Of a stretch of 59,231 nucleotides of DNA, positions 17,380 through 24,987 are shown in pieces (position 1 is the first letter of the stretch; every line of letters begins with the position of its first letter). Under the pieces are notes generated by a model. The model had not been told where the DNA came from. It saw only the letters and a program-made list of their open reading frames with translations, and ran no database searches. The stretch lies in the NCBI GenBank assembly GCA_016184105.1, contig JACPDI010000034.1, forward strand, positions 1 to 59,231, read 5' to 3'. A program made the position numbers and the translations under genes. The stretch is from Acidobacteriota bacterium. GTDB lineage: Bacteria > Acidobacteriota > Vicinamibacteria > Vicinamibacterales > 2-12-FULL-66-21.

Positions 17380-18102
17380 ATGCCTCTCAAGACCCGCGTC
17401 TGGAGCGCAGGCAAGCTGCTGTTGCTGGCCGGTGCGCTGCTGGCCACCTATGCCCTGTTCGCCGCGGCGTCGATGCGGCTGGCGCTTCGCACGCGCGAGG
17501 TCGTCCTGCCCGACCTGCGGGGGCGCACGGTCAGCGAGGCCACCTCGGTGCTCAGCGAGGCGGGCGTGAGACTTCGCGTGGAAGAGCCCCGCCGGCTCGA
17601 TCCCAAGGTGCCCGCCGGACGCATCATCGCGCAGGAACCGGGCCCCGGTTCGCCGGTGCGCCGCCAGCGCGGCATCAAGGTGTGGATCAGCGCCGGCGCG
17701 CGGGCGACCATCGTGCCGGCGCTTGAAGGACAGACCGCCCGGAGCGCTGAATTACGGCTGAAGCAGGACGGGTTCGAGATTGCCGACATCGCCGAGATCC
17801 GCAGCGCCGAGTACACGCCGGATGCCGTCGTCGCGCAGGAGCCCCCCGCCCAGACGAGCGCGACGCGCGTGGCGCTGCTGGTCAACCGCGGCGAGGCGGG
17901 CGCCACCTACGTGATGACGGATCTGATCGGCGTCGACGGCGACCGCGCGGCCGACGTGCTTCGCGCGCGCGGCTTCCGGGTCGCCGTCGTCAGCCAGCAG
18001 TTGTACCCCGGCGTGCCGGCCGGCGTCGTCATCAGGCAGTCGCCGCAGGGCGGTTTCCAGATCGCCCCCGGAGAGGCGATCTCGCTGGAGGTCAGCCGGT
18101 GA
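17380..18102 (+). CDS. Membrane-anchored PASTA-domain protein
   Basis: 240 residues: a short cytoplasmic N-terminus, one TM helix (about 13-32) and three PASTA repeats (about 42-107, 108-175, 176-240) with the pattern VPDLRGRTVSEATSVLSEAG and ending in KVWIS, ALLVN and SLEVS. PASTA repeats bind peptidoglycan or muropeptides and usually belong to kinases or penicillin-binding proteins; here they stand alone. The same arrangement between rsmB and rpe is known from other acidobacteria and deltaproteobacteria. The ATG is 14 nt after rsmB and has no clear ribosome-binding site. TACGAT at 17367-17372 could be an internal -10 box. Confidence 0.87.
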   Translation: MPLKTRVWSAGKLLLLAGALLATYALFAAASMRLALRTREVVLPDLRGRTVSEATSVLSEAGVRLRVEEPRRLDPKVPAGRIIAQEPGPGSPVRRQRGIKVWISAGARATIVPALEGQTARSAELRLKQDGFEIADIAEIRSAEYTPDAVVAQEPPAQTSATRVALLVNRGEAGATYVMTDLIGVDGDRAADVLRARGFRVAVVSQQLYPGVPAGVVIRQSPQGGFQIAPGEAISLEVSR

Positions 18103-18770
18103 TCCGGATCGCGCCGTCGATCCTCTCAGCGGACTTTGCCGCGCTGGGTGCCGCCGTGCAGGCGGCGGAACGCGGCGGCGCCGATCTGATTCACGTGGAC
18201 GTCATGGACGGCCATTTCGTGCCGAACATCACGGTCGGCGTCCCGGTCGTGCGATCGCTCAAACGGGTCGCGCGCGTGCCGCTCGACGTTCATCTGATGA
18301 TCGAGGAGCCGGACCGCTACATTGCCGATTTCGTTGCCGCCGGCGCCGCGATGATCTCCGTCCACGTGGAGGTGCTGCCGCACCTGCACCGCACGCTGCG
18401 GCACATCCGCAGCCTCGGCGCGAAAGCCGGAGCGGTGCTCAACCCGTCGACGCCGGTCAGCGCGCTCGAGGAGGTCGCCGGCGACGTCGATTTCGTGCTG
18501 GTGATGTCGGTGAATCCCGGGTTCGGCGGACAGACTTTCATTCCGCGCAGCGAGTCTAAAATCCGGGTTGTGCGTGCGCTCCTGGACCGTGCCGGCAACG
18601 CCGCCCCGATCGAGGTGGACGGCGGGATTGACGCCACCACGGCGCCGCGCGTCGTCGCGGCCGGCGCCGAGATCCTCGTCGCGGGCCAGGCGATCTTCGG
18701 CGCGCCGGATCCGGCCGAGGCCACGCGCGCCCTTCGCCGCGCCGCCGAAACGGCGCAGGCGCGTGCCTGA
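18099..18770 (+). CDS. rpe: Ribulose-phosphate 3-epimerase
   Basis: Rpe interconverts ribulose-5-phosphate and xylulose-5-phosphate. 223 residues from a GTG overlapping the PASTA gene by 4 nt. The TIM-barrel signatures are IAPSILSADFA, HVDVMDGHFVPNIT, LDVHLMIEEPD, VMSVNPGFGGQ and EVDGGID. All metal-binding His and Asp positions are present. Confidence 0.96.
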   Translation: MIRIAPSILSADFAALGAAVQAAERGGADLIHVDVMDGHFVPNITVGVPVVRSLKRVARVPLDVHLMIEEPDRYIADFVAAGAAMISVHVEVLPHLHRTLRHIRSLGAKAGAVLNPSTPVSALEEVAGDVDFVLVMSVNPGFGGQTFIPRSESKIRVVRALLDRAGNAAPIEVDGGIDATTAPRVVAAGAEILVAGQAIFGAPDPAEATRALRRAAETAQARA

Positions 18771-18776
18771 GCCCGC

Positions 18777-19172
18777 GTGCGGTCTTCCATTTCCATCGTG
18801 CGTGTCCGTTATGCCGAGACCGACCGGATGGGGGTCGTGTATTACGCCAATTACCTGGTCTGGTTCGAGGTGGGTCGCGCGGACCTGATGCGGGCGCTCG
18901 GCCGGACGTACCGGCAGCTGGAGGAGGATGGTGTCATCCTGCCGGTCATCGAGGCGCACTGCGAGTATCGGCAGCCGGCGCGGTACGATGAAGAGATCGA
19001 GATCCGCACGACCGGCGAGGTGCTTTCGCCGGTGCGGATGAAATTCAAGTACGACGTCGTGCGGCGTGTTGATGGCGCCCCGATCGCCTCGGGGCATACC
19101 ATGCATGCCGCGGTCGATCCGCGCGGGAAACCCACGCGCCTGCCGGAGGACCTGCGAAAGGCATTTTCATGA
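18777..19172 (+). CDS. ybgC: Acyl-CoA thioesterase, YbgC/4HBT family
   Basis: 131 residues from a GTG 6 nt after rpe. The hotdog-fold signature VRYAETDRMGVVYYANYLVW contains the catalytic Asp of the 4-hydroxybenzoyl-CoA thioesterase family. Members hydrolyse short or long acyl-CoA, and in proteobacteria ybgC belongs to the tol-pal locus; no tol gene is seen here. The substrate is therefore unassigned. The next gene overlaps by 4 nt. Confidence 0.88.
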   Translation: MRSSISIVRVRYAETDRMGVVYYANYLVWFEVGRADLMRALGRTYRQLEEDGVILPVIEAHCEYRQPARYDEEIEIRTTGEVLSPVRMKFKYDVVRRVDGAPIASGHTMHAAVDPRGKPTRLPEDLRKAFS

Positions 19173-20113
19173 GGGCGCTGATCACGGGGGCGGCGGGCTT
19201 CATCGGCTCGCACCTGGCCACCACGCTGCTCGACCGGGGTACGGACGTGACGGGCGTCGATTGCTTCACGGACTACTATCCGCGGTCGACGAAGGAATCG
19301 AACCTGCGGCCGCTGGCCGGCCGGCCGGGCTTCCGGTTCGTCGAGGCTGCGCTCCAGAGCGCGGATCTCGGCGCGCTGCTCGAGGGGCGGACGCACGTCT
19401 TCCACCTGGCGGCGCAGGCGGGCGTCCGAAAGAGCTGGGGGCGCGATTTCCAGACCTACACGACGAACAACGTCGAGGCGACGCAGCGGCTCCTCGAAGC
19501 GTGCGTGGACCGGCCGCTCGAACGGGTCGTGTACGCGTCCAGTTCGTCGGTCTACGGCGACCACGTCAGCATTCCGATGAAGGAAGACGCGCTGCCGCAG
19601 CCGGTGTCGCCGTACGGCGTGACGAAGCTGGCAGCCGAGCAGCTCTGCCACCTGTATTTCGTGAATTACGCCGTGCCGACCGTCTCGCTGCGCTACTTCA
19701 CGGTGTACGGGCCGCGCCAGCGTCCTGATATGGGATTTCATCGATTCCTGAGGGCGGCGCTCGCCGGCGGCACGATCTCGCTGTATGGTGACGGCGAGCA
19801 GACGCGGGACTTCACCTACGTCGCCGACGCGGTGGCTGCCACAATTGCGGCGGCCGAGCGCGGCGTCGCCGGGCGCGTCTACAACATCGGCGGCGGCTCG
19901 CGCGTGTCGATCAACGAGGTGCTCGCCATCGTCGAGCGGTGTGCCGGCCGCCCGCTGAACATCCGGCGCGAGCCCGCGCAGAAGGGGGACATGCGCGATA
20001 CGTACGCCGACACGACCGCGGCGCGCCGCGACCTCGGGTTCGCCCCGAAGACCAGGCTCGAGGACGGCATCGCGGCCGAGTGCCGCTGGCTGGAAAGCTC
20101 ACTGACAGCATGA
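19169..20113 (+). CDS. NAD-dependent nucleotide-sugar epimerase (extended SDR)
   Basis: 314 residues. Rossmann motif [10 protein letters not shown] at the N-terminus, then SSSSVYGD and the catalytic Tyr-Lys pair in SPYGVTKLAAEQ. Overall pattern (VDCFTDYYPRSTKESNL, RYFTVYGPRQRPDM, DFTYVADAV) fits UDP-glucuronate or UDP-GlcNAc 4-epimerases of the WbpP/Gne type. Likely role is supplying a sugar for lipopolysaccharide or exopolysaccharide. Which sugar cannot be decided from motifs. It overlaps ybgC and bamD by 4 nt each. Confidence 0.87.
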   Translation: MRALITGAAGFIGSHLATTLLDRGTDVTGVDCFTDYYPRSTKESNLRPLAGRPGFRFVEAALQSADLGALLEGRTHVFHLAAQAGVRKSWGRDFQTYTTNNVEATQRLLEACVDRPLERVVYASSSSVYGDHVSIPMKEDALPQPVSPYGVTKLAAEQLCHLYFVNYAVPTVSLRYFTVYGPRQRPDMGFHRFLRAALAGGTISLYGDGEQTRDFTYVADAVAATIAAAERGVAGRVYNIGGGSRVSINEVLAIVERCAGRPLNIRREPAQKGDMRDTYADTTAARRDLGFAPKTRLEDGIAAECRWLESSLTA

Positions 20114-21054
20114 ACACACAGATCGCAGAGTCGTTCGAGAACGCCGCTGGAAACCACAGAGACCCAGGGGCACGGGGACGCACAGAGCACCCCTCGCCGC
20201 CGGCGCTTCGCGCCGCCCGGATCGCCCGACGAAGTCGGGCCAACGGCGAGGAGCCCGCCCTCCGCGCGTCGCTGCGCCGCCGTGTCTCCGTGGTTTCCCT
20301 CGGCGCTCTCGTCTGCCTTCTCTTCTCCGTGTCCTGCGCCTCCGGTCCCAAGCGGATCCCGCCCGGCACGGCGCAACCGGACAAGTTCCTCTTCGAGCAG
20401 GGCACCGCGGCGTTGAACGACCGGAAGTTTCTGACGGCCCGCGACTATTTTCGCGAGCTGGTGGACAGCTATCCCCAGAGCCAATACCGCGCGGATGCCA
20501 AGCTCGGCATCGGCGACAGCTATCTGGGCGACGGGACGACGGAAGCGAGAATCCTGGCGATCAGCGAGTTCCGGGAGTTCCTGACGTTCTTCCCCACACA
20601 CCCGCGTGCGGACTACGCGCAGTTCAAGCTCGCGATGGCGCACTACTACCAGATGCAGAACCCGCAGCGGGACCAGACCGAGACGAAGGAAGCCATCCAG
20701 GAACTCCAGGCCTTCATCGAGCGGTACCCGAACAGCGGCCTGATGCCGGAAGTCCGCACCCGGATGCGGGAGGCCAAGGATCGCCTGGCCGAGTCCGACT
20801 ATCAAGTTGCGGTCTTCTACTACCGAAATCGTTGGTACCCGGGGGCGGTGGAGCGGCTCAAGTCGCTGCTCGCGCGCGACCCCGAGTACACGTATCGGGA
20901 CGCGGCGTACTACCACCTGGGCGAGGCGCTCGTGAAACTGGATCGCGCGGCCGAGGCCCTGCCCTATTACGAGCGGCTCGTGAACGAGTTCCAGAACAGC
21001 GAGTATCTCGCCGAGGCGCAGAAGCGCATCGCCGAGCTCAAGAGCAGGAGCTGA
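20110..21054 (+). CDS. bamD: Outer-membrane assembly lipoprotein BamD
   Basis: BamD is the essential lipoprotein partner of BamA in outer-membrane protein insertion. From about residue 90 the TPR pattern is typical: FLFEQGTAALNDRKFLTARD, YFRELVDSYPQSQY, EFREFLTFFPTHPRADYAQF and the YYLRNRWYPGAV-like QVAVFYYRNRWYPGAVERLK. A lipobox-like stretch ends at Cys (LFSVSC). The N-terminus is odd: from the ATG at 20110 about 60 residues of low-complexity, Arg-rich sequence precede the signal, encoded by a repeat element at 20149-20298. A GTG at 20290, in frame at the edge of that element, would give a normal short lipoprotein signal. Either the element extended the gene or it now provides the start. 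Confidence 0.88.
   Translation: MNTQIAESFENAAGNHRDPGARGRTEHPSPPALRAARIARRSRANGEEPALRASLRRRVSVVSLGALVCLLFSVSCASGPKRIPPGTAQPDKFLFEQGTAALNDRKFLTARDYFRELVDSYPQSQYRADAKLGIGDSYLGDGTTEARILAISEFREFLTFFPTHPRADYAQFKLAMAHYYQMQNPQRDQTETKEAIQELQAFIERYPNSGLMPEVRTRMREAKDRLAESDYQVAVFYYRNRWYPGAVERLKSLLARDPEYTYRDAAYYHLGEALVKLDRAAEALPYYERLVNEFQNSEYLAEAQKRIAELKSRS
20149..20298. repeat. MITE-like repeat element inside 5' end of bamD
   Basis: GGAAACCACAGAGAC (20149-20163) and GTCTCCGTGGTTTCC (20284-20298) are inverted repeats matching at 14 of 15 positions. Between them, GCCCGAC-GAA-GTCGGGC (20224-20240) is a perfect hairpin. The about 150-bp unit resembles dispersed non-coding palindromic repeats of the accacagagac type seen in many genomes; that likeness is from memory. 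It is in frame with bamD. Confidence 0.65.
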
Positions 21055-21056
21055 CC

Positions 21057-21800
21057 ATGACCGGTCCTCGTTGCATCACCCGCCTGGCGCTGGCCGTGAT
21101 CCTCGGCGCGCTGCCGGCGGTGCCCGCGGCGGCCCAGACCACCCTCTCGAACGAGGCACTGGCGATTGCCTGCGGCCCGCGCGCGTCGTACGAGCCGCCC
21201 GACATGAAGATGACGGTCGGAGGCTCCCTGACGGGCGCAAAAGGCGTGTACGCGCCGTGGCATCGCATCGTGATCAATGCCGGGAGCGAGGAGGGCCTGC
21301 GATCCGGGCAGGAGTTCTTCGTCCGCCGGATCGTGCCGCCGCGGGAGCTTCCCAGGCAGGGTGAGAAGCCCGTGCACGCCGTCTCCACCGCAGGCTGGAT
21401 CCGCATCGACGACGTGCAGTCGCACCGGGCGATTGCATCCATCCTGCACGAGTGCGACGGCATCTCGCCGGGGGACTTCCTCGAGCCGTTCGCCGTGCCG
21501 AGCGTCCCCACGCCGCTGCCGGAGGGCAAGCCGGACTACACCGAGGCGGGACGCGTGCTGTTCGGGGCCGAGCGGCAGAACCTGGGAGGGTCAGGCTCGC
21601 TTCTCCTGGTGGACCGCGGCAGCAACCAGGGCATTCAGCCGGGCCAGCGCTTCACGATCTACCGGCCCAGCGACGCAGGGCCGAACGTCATCGTCGCGCG
21701 CGCGATGGTGGTCGCGCTGCAGCCGGATGTCTCGATGGTCCGCGTGGAAGACATGCGCGACGCCGTGATGGCGGGCGACTTCGCCGCGCCGCACAAATGA
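21057..21800 (+). CDS. Exported protein with two FlgT-C-like repeats, function unknown
   Basis: 247 residues with a signal peptide cleaved near AAA-QT (about 26). Two similar segments are visible: VINAGSEEGLRSGQEFFVRR (about 72-91) and LLVDRGSNQGIQPGQRFTIY (about 183-202). The GS-x2-G-(I/L)-x2-GQ-x-F pattern resembles small beta-barrel repeats found in FlgT and similar periplasmic proteins. No flagellar genes are present. It starts 2 nt after bamD, suggesting an outer-membrane or periplasmic role, but no function is assigned. Confidence 0.72.
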   Translation: MTGPRCITRLALAVILGALPAVPAAAQTTLSNEALAIACGPRASYEPPDMKMTVGGSLTGAKGVYAPWHRIVINAGSEEGLRSGQEFFVRRIVPPRELPRQGEKPVHAVSTAGWIRIDDVQSHRAIASILHECDGISPGDFLEPFAVPSVPTPLPEGKPDYTEAGRVLFGAERQNLGGSGSLLLVDRGSNQGIQPGQRFTIYRPSDAGPNVIVARAMVVALQPDVSMVRVEDMRDAVMAGDFAAPHK

Positions 21801-21801
21801 T

Positions 21802-22380
21802 CTAGGCGACGTTCCGGGTGACTTTCCCCCCGGAGAGCACGGTGTTGAAGCGGCGGTAGTAGTCGATCGCCGACACGACCGCCGCCACCACCACGACCCA
21901 CAGCGCGATCCTCCCGAGCACGAAAAAGCCCTGCAGGTGGTCCCGGCCGAGGATCAGCAGGAGGATGGCCACCACCTGCGACGCCATCTTGAACTTGCCC
22001 AGCGGGGACGCGGAGATCGTGACGCCGCGCGCGTGCGCGATGCTGCGCAGCACCGTGACCGCGAACTCGCGCCCGAGGATCACCGCCACCATCCAGGCGG
22101 GAGCCAGGTCCATCTGCACGAGCGAGACGAGCGCCGCGGTGATCAGCAGTTTGTCGGCGAGCGGGTCCATGAGCTGCCCGAGCGTGGTGATCTGCTTGCG
22201 GCGGCGCGCGAGATAGCCGTCGGCCCAGTCGGTCAGCGCGGCGAGCCCGAAAATCGCGGCGCCGATCAGTTCTTTGCGGATCCCGAAAATCAGCCGCCCC
22301 TCGAACTTGGTCAGCAGCACCACGACGAGCAGCGGGACGAGAAAGATGCGGATCGCGGTCAGTGAATTCGGCAGGTTCAT
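21802..22380 (-). CDS. pgsA: CDP-diacylglycerol-glycerol-3-phosphate 3-phosphatidyltransferase
   Basis: PgsA makes phosphatidylglycerol phosphate, the precursor of phosphatidylglycerol and cardiolipin. 192 residues with four to five membrane helices and the CDP-alcohol phosphotransferase signature DGYLARRRKQ then GQLMDPLADK (D-G-x2-A-R-x8-G-x3-D-x3-D). N-terminus NLPNSLTAIRIFLVPLLV is typical. It converges on the preceding exported-protein gene with one base between them. A second member lies at 55673-56233. Confidence 0.9.
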   Translation of the reverse strand: MNLPNSLTAIRIFLVPLLVVVLLTKFEGRLIFGIRKELIGAAIFGLAALTDWADGYLARRRKQITTLGQLMDPLADKLLITAALVSLVQMDLAPAWMVAVILGREFAVTVLRSIAHARGVTISASPLGKFKMASQVVAILLLILGRDHLQGFFVLGRIALWVVVVAAVVSAIDYYRRFNTVLSGGKVTRNVA

Positions 22381-22429
22381 TGGTGCGGGGCCGTTCGGAG
22401 GATTCTATCAGGAGAGCGTTCTGTTGTGA

Positions 22430-22435
22430 TGTAAT
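22430..22435 (+). promoter_or_regulatory. -10-like TGTAAT before guanylyltransferase gene
   Basis: TGTAAT ends 12 nt before the ATG at 22447 with no Shine-Dalgarno sequence between. A near-leaderless start is possible. The -35 region is not recognisable. Confidence 0.35.
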
Positions 22436-22446
22436 GAGCGTTTGCC

Positions 22447-23526
22447 ATGAAAGCCATCCTCCTTGCCGGCGGGAAGGGCACGCGACTTCGTCCGCTGACG
22501 CTGCACACCCCGAAGCCGATCGTGCCGATTTTCGACCGGCCGTTTCTCTATTACCAGATCGACCTGCTCCGCCAGATCCCGGAAATCGACGAGGTCATCC
22601 TCAGCCTCAATTACCAGCCGCGCCGCATCGAGGAAATCTTCGGCGACGGACGCGACGCCGGGATCCGCATCCGGTACCTCGTTGAGCCGAACCCGCTCGG
22701 CACGGGCGGCGCGATCAAGTACGCCGAGCAGTACCTCGACGACTCGGTCGTGGTCTTCAACGGCGACGTGCTGGCGCAGGTGAATCTCGCCGAGGTGCTG
22801 GCGCTTCACCGCGCGCGCCGCGCGCGCGCCACGATCGTGCTGACGCCGGTCGACAATCCGCGCGCGTACGGGCTCGTGGAGACCGACCGTGACGGCAACG
22901 TGCAGCGGTTCCTCGAGAAACCGGACCCCGACCAGATCACCTGCGACACGATCAACGCGGGCATCTACGTGCTCGAGCCCGGCACCTTCGATCGCATTCC
23001 GAAGGACACCACGTTTTCGATCGAGCGCGGCTACTTCCCCTCGCTCGTCGAGCGCGGCGAGACGTTCGTCGCCTACATCTACCGCGGGTACTGGATCGAC
23101 ATCGGCACACCGGCGAAGTATTTGCAGGTCCACAGGGACATCATGGACGGGCGGTTCATCGCGCCCCCCTTCGACGCGGTCGGCAGCCAGCCGTGGATCT
23201 CCCCCGACGCGCGCGTCGAGGACGGCGCCAGGCTCGAGGGGCCCTGCTTCGTCGCCGAGGGGGCGAACATCAAGCCGGGGGCGCGTGTCGGGCCGTGGTC
23301 GGTCATCGGCCGCCAGTGCCATATCGAGGAGGACGCGGTCGTCGATGGCGGCATCCTGTGGGCGAACAGCTGGGTCGGACGCGAGGCGCTCGTCGGCGGC
23401 GCCATCCTCGGCCGCCATTGCCACGTCGGTCGGAACGTCGTCGTCCCCGACGGCGCGATTCTGGGCGACAAGTCCGTCCTGACCGACTACACGCGATGCG
23501 AGCCCCCGGCGGGACCGAGAGGCTGA
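22447..23526 (+). CDS. Mannose-1-phosphate guanylyltransferase-type nucleotidyltransferase
   Basis: 359 residues. The N-terminal nucleotidyltransferase domain has LLAGGKGTRLRPLT, EPNPLGTGGAI, FNGDVL, FLEKPDPD and WIDIGTPAKY. From about 245 a left-handed beta-helix with hexapeptide repeats follows (ARVEDGARLEGPCFV, GARVGPWSVIG). Together with the following phosphomannomutase gene it most likely makes GDP-mannose; glucose-1-phosphate uridylyl- or thymidylyltransferase activity cannot be excluded from motifs alone. Confidence 0.87.
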   Translation: MKAILLAGGKGTRLRPLTLHTPKPIVPIFDRPFLYYQIDLLRQIPEIDEVILSLNYQPRRIEEIFGDGRDAGIRIRYLVEPNPLGTGGAIKYAEQYLDDSVVVFNGDVLAQVNLAEVLALHRARRARATIVLTPVDNPRAYGLVETDRDGNVQRFLEKPDPDQITCDTINAGIYVLEPGTFDRIPKDTTFSIERGYFPSLVERGETFVAYIYRGYWIDIGTPAKYLQVHRDIMDGRFIAPPFDAVGSQPWISPDARVEDGARLEGPCFVAEGANIKPGARVGPWSVIGRQCHIEEDAVVDGGILWANSWVGREALVGGAILGRHCHVGRNVVVPDGAILGDKSVLTDYTRCEPPAGPRG

Positions 23527-23532
23527 GCGCAC

Positions 23533-24888
23533 ATGGCAGTGAATCCCGGAATCTTCAAGGCCTACGACGTCCGCGGAATCTATCCGGACGAGGTCAACGA
23601 AGAGGTCGCCTACCAGATCGGCCGCGCGTTCGTCGCGTACCTGCACGCGGGGCGAATCGCCGTGTCGCGGGACATGCGCCTCTCGTCGCCGTCGATCGCC
23701 AGGGCCTTCATCGACGGCGCCCTCGACCAGGGCTGCGACGTCGTGGACTACGGCTTGATGGGCACCGACATGCTCTACTTTGCCGTTGCACGCGACGGAC
23801 ACGACGGGGGCGCGCAGATCACCGCGTCCCACAATCCGAAACAGTACAACGGCATGAAACTGGTTCGGCGGGAGGCGTTCCCGCTGTCGGGCGACGCGGG
23901 TATTTCAGACATCCGCGACGCGATCGTGAGCGGCGGGCTGCCCGCCAACGCGGCGGCGCGGGGGCGCGTGTCGGAAAGCCGCGTGCTCGAGGACTACGTC
24001 AGGCACGTCATGTCCTTCATCGATCCGCCGCTCATCAAGCCGTTCAACGTGGTTCTCGATGCCGGCAGCGGCATCGGCGGGCTCGTCGCGCCGCCGCTGT
24101 TCGACCGCCTGCCGTGCCGGACCACTCGGCTGTGCTTCGACGTGGACGGCACGTTTCCCAATCACGAAGCGAACCCGCTCATCGAAGAGAATCGCCGGGA
24201 CATCACCGAGGCGGTCCTCGCCGAGCACGCCGACATCGGCATCGCGTGGGACGGCGACGCCGATCGCTGCTTCTTCATCGACGGGGACGGCGAGTTCATC
24301 GCCGGCGACTTCGTGACGGCGCTGCTCGCCGAGGCATTCCTCCTGAAGCACCCGGGAGCCAGGATCGTGTACGACGTCCGCGCCAGCTACGCCGTCAAGG
24401 ACATCGTGGCGCGCTACGGGGGCACGGCGCTCATCAACCGCGTCGGCCACGCGTTTTTCAAGAAGCGGATGCGGGAGGAGAACGCGATTTTCGGCGGCGA
24501 GGTGACCGGCCACTACTACTTCCGCGACAACTTCTACGCGGACAACGGCTTCATCCCCGCGCTCCTCATCCTCGAGCTGATGTCCAAGAAGGGGCAGACG
24601 CTCGCCGAGCTGCTCGAGCCGCTGCGGAAGAAGTACTTCATCTCGGGCGAGATCAACACGAAGCTGCCGGACATGGCGCTGGTGCAGCAGAAACTCGACG
24701 AGCTGGAACGGCGTTACGCGGACGGCCACATCACGAGGATGGACGGCATTTCCGTCGAGTACCCCGACTGGCACTTCAACGTCCGCCCCTCCAACACCGA
24801 GCCCCTGCTGCGGCTCAATCTCGAGGCGACCACCGCCGGCGAAATGGATCGGCGCCGTGACGAGGTGCTCGGGCTTATCCGCCGGTGA
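23533..24888 (+). CDS. manB: Phosphomannomutase/phosphoglucomutase
   Basis: 451 residues. Catalytic Ser loop TASHNPKQYNGMKL, metal loop DGDADRCFF, sugar-binding GGEVTGHYYFRD and phosphate-binding RPSNTEPLLRLN are all present. It interconverts hexose-6-phosphate and hexose-1-phosphate, feeding the guanylyltransferase encoded 6 nt upstream. The pair serves exopolysaccharide or lipopolysaccharide synthesis. Mannose versus glucose preference is not resolved. Confidence 0.93.
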   Translation: MAVNPGIFKAYDVRGIYPDEVNEEVAYQIGRAFVAYLHAGRIAVSRDMRLSSPSIARAFIDGALDQGCDVVDYGLMGTDMLYFAVARDGHDGGAQITASHNPKQYNGMKLVRREAFPLSGDAGISDIRDAIVSGGLPANAAARGRVSESRVLEDYVRHVMSFIDPPLIKPFNVVLDAGSGIGGLVAPPLFDRLPCRTTRLCFDVDGTFPNHEANPLIEENRRDITEAVLAEHADIGIAWDGDADRCFFIDGDGEFIAGDFVTALLAEAFLLKHPGARIVYDVRASYAVKDIVARYGGTALINRVGHAFFKKRMREENAIFGGEVTGHYYFRDNFYADNGFIPALLILELMSKKGQTLAELLEPLRKKYFISGEINTKLPDMALVQQKLDELERRYADGHITRMDGISVEYPDWHFNVRPSNTEPLLRLNLEATTAGEMDRRRDEVLGLIRR

Positions 24889-24890
24889 GG

Positions 24891-24896
24891 TAAAAT
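24891..24896 (+). promoter_or_regulatory. -10 box TAAAAT of tRNA-Gly
   Basis: TAAAAT starts 2 nt after the mannomutase stop and ends 10 nt before the mature tRNA 5' end. No consensus -35 is visible. The downstream kinase gene may share this promoter. Confidence 0.5.
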
Positions 24897-24905
24897 GGAC
24901 GCGAC

Positions 24906-24979
24906 GCGGGCTTAGCATAGTGGTAATGCTCTGGCTTCCCAAGCCAGCTAGACGGGTTCGATTCCCGTAGCCCGCTCCA
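24906..24979 (+). tRNA. tRNA-Gly (anticodon CCC)
   Basis: 74 nt including an encoded CCA (24977-24979). The acceptor stem GCGGGCT/AGCCCGC pairs fully. The anticodon arm is CTGGC-TTCCCAA-GCCAG, giving anticodon CCC, and the T arm is ACGGG-TTCGATT-CCCGT. It reads GGG codons. Confidence 0.96.
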
Positions 24980-24987
24980 TATTCTTC

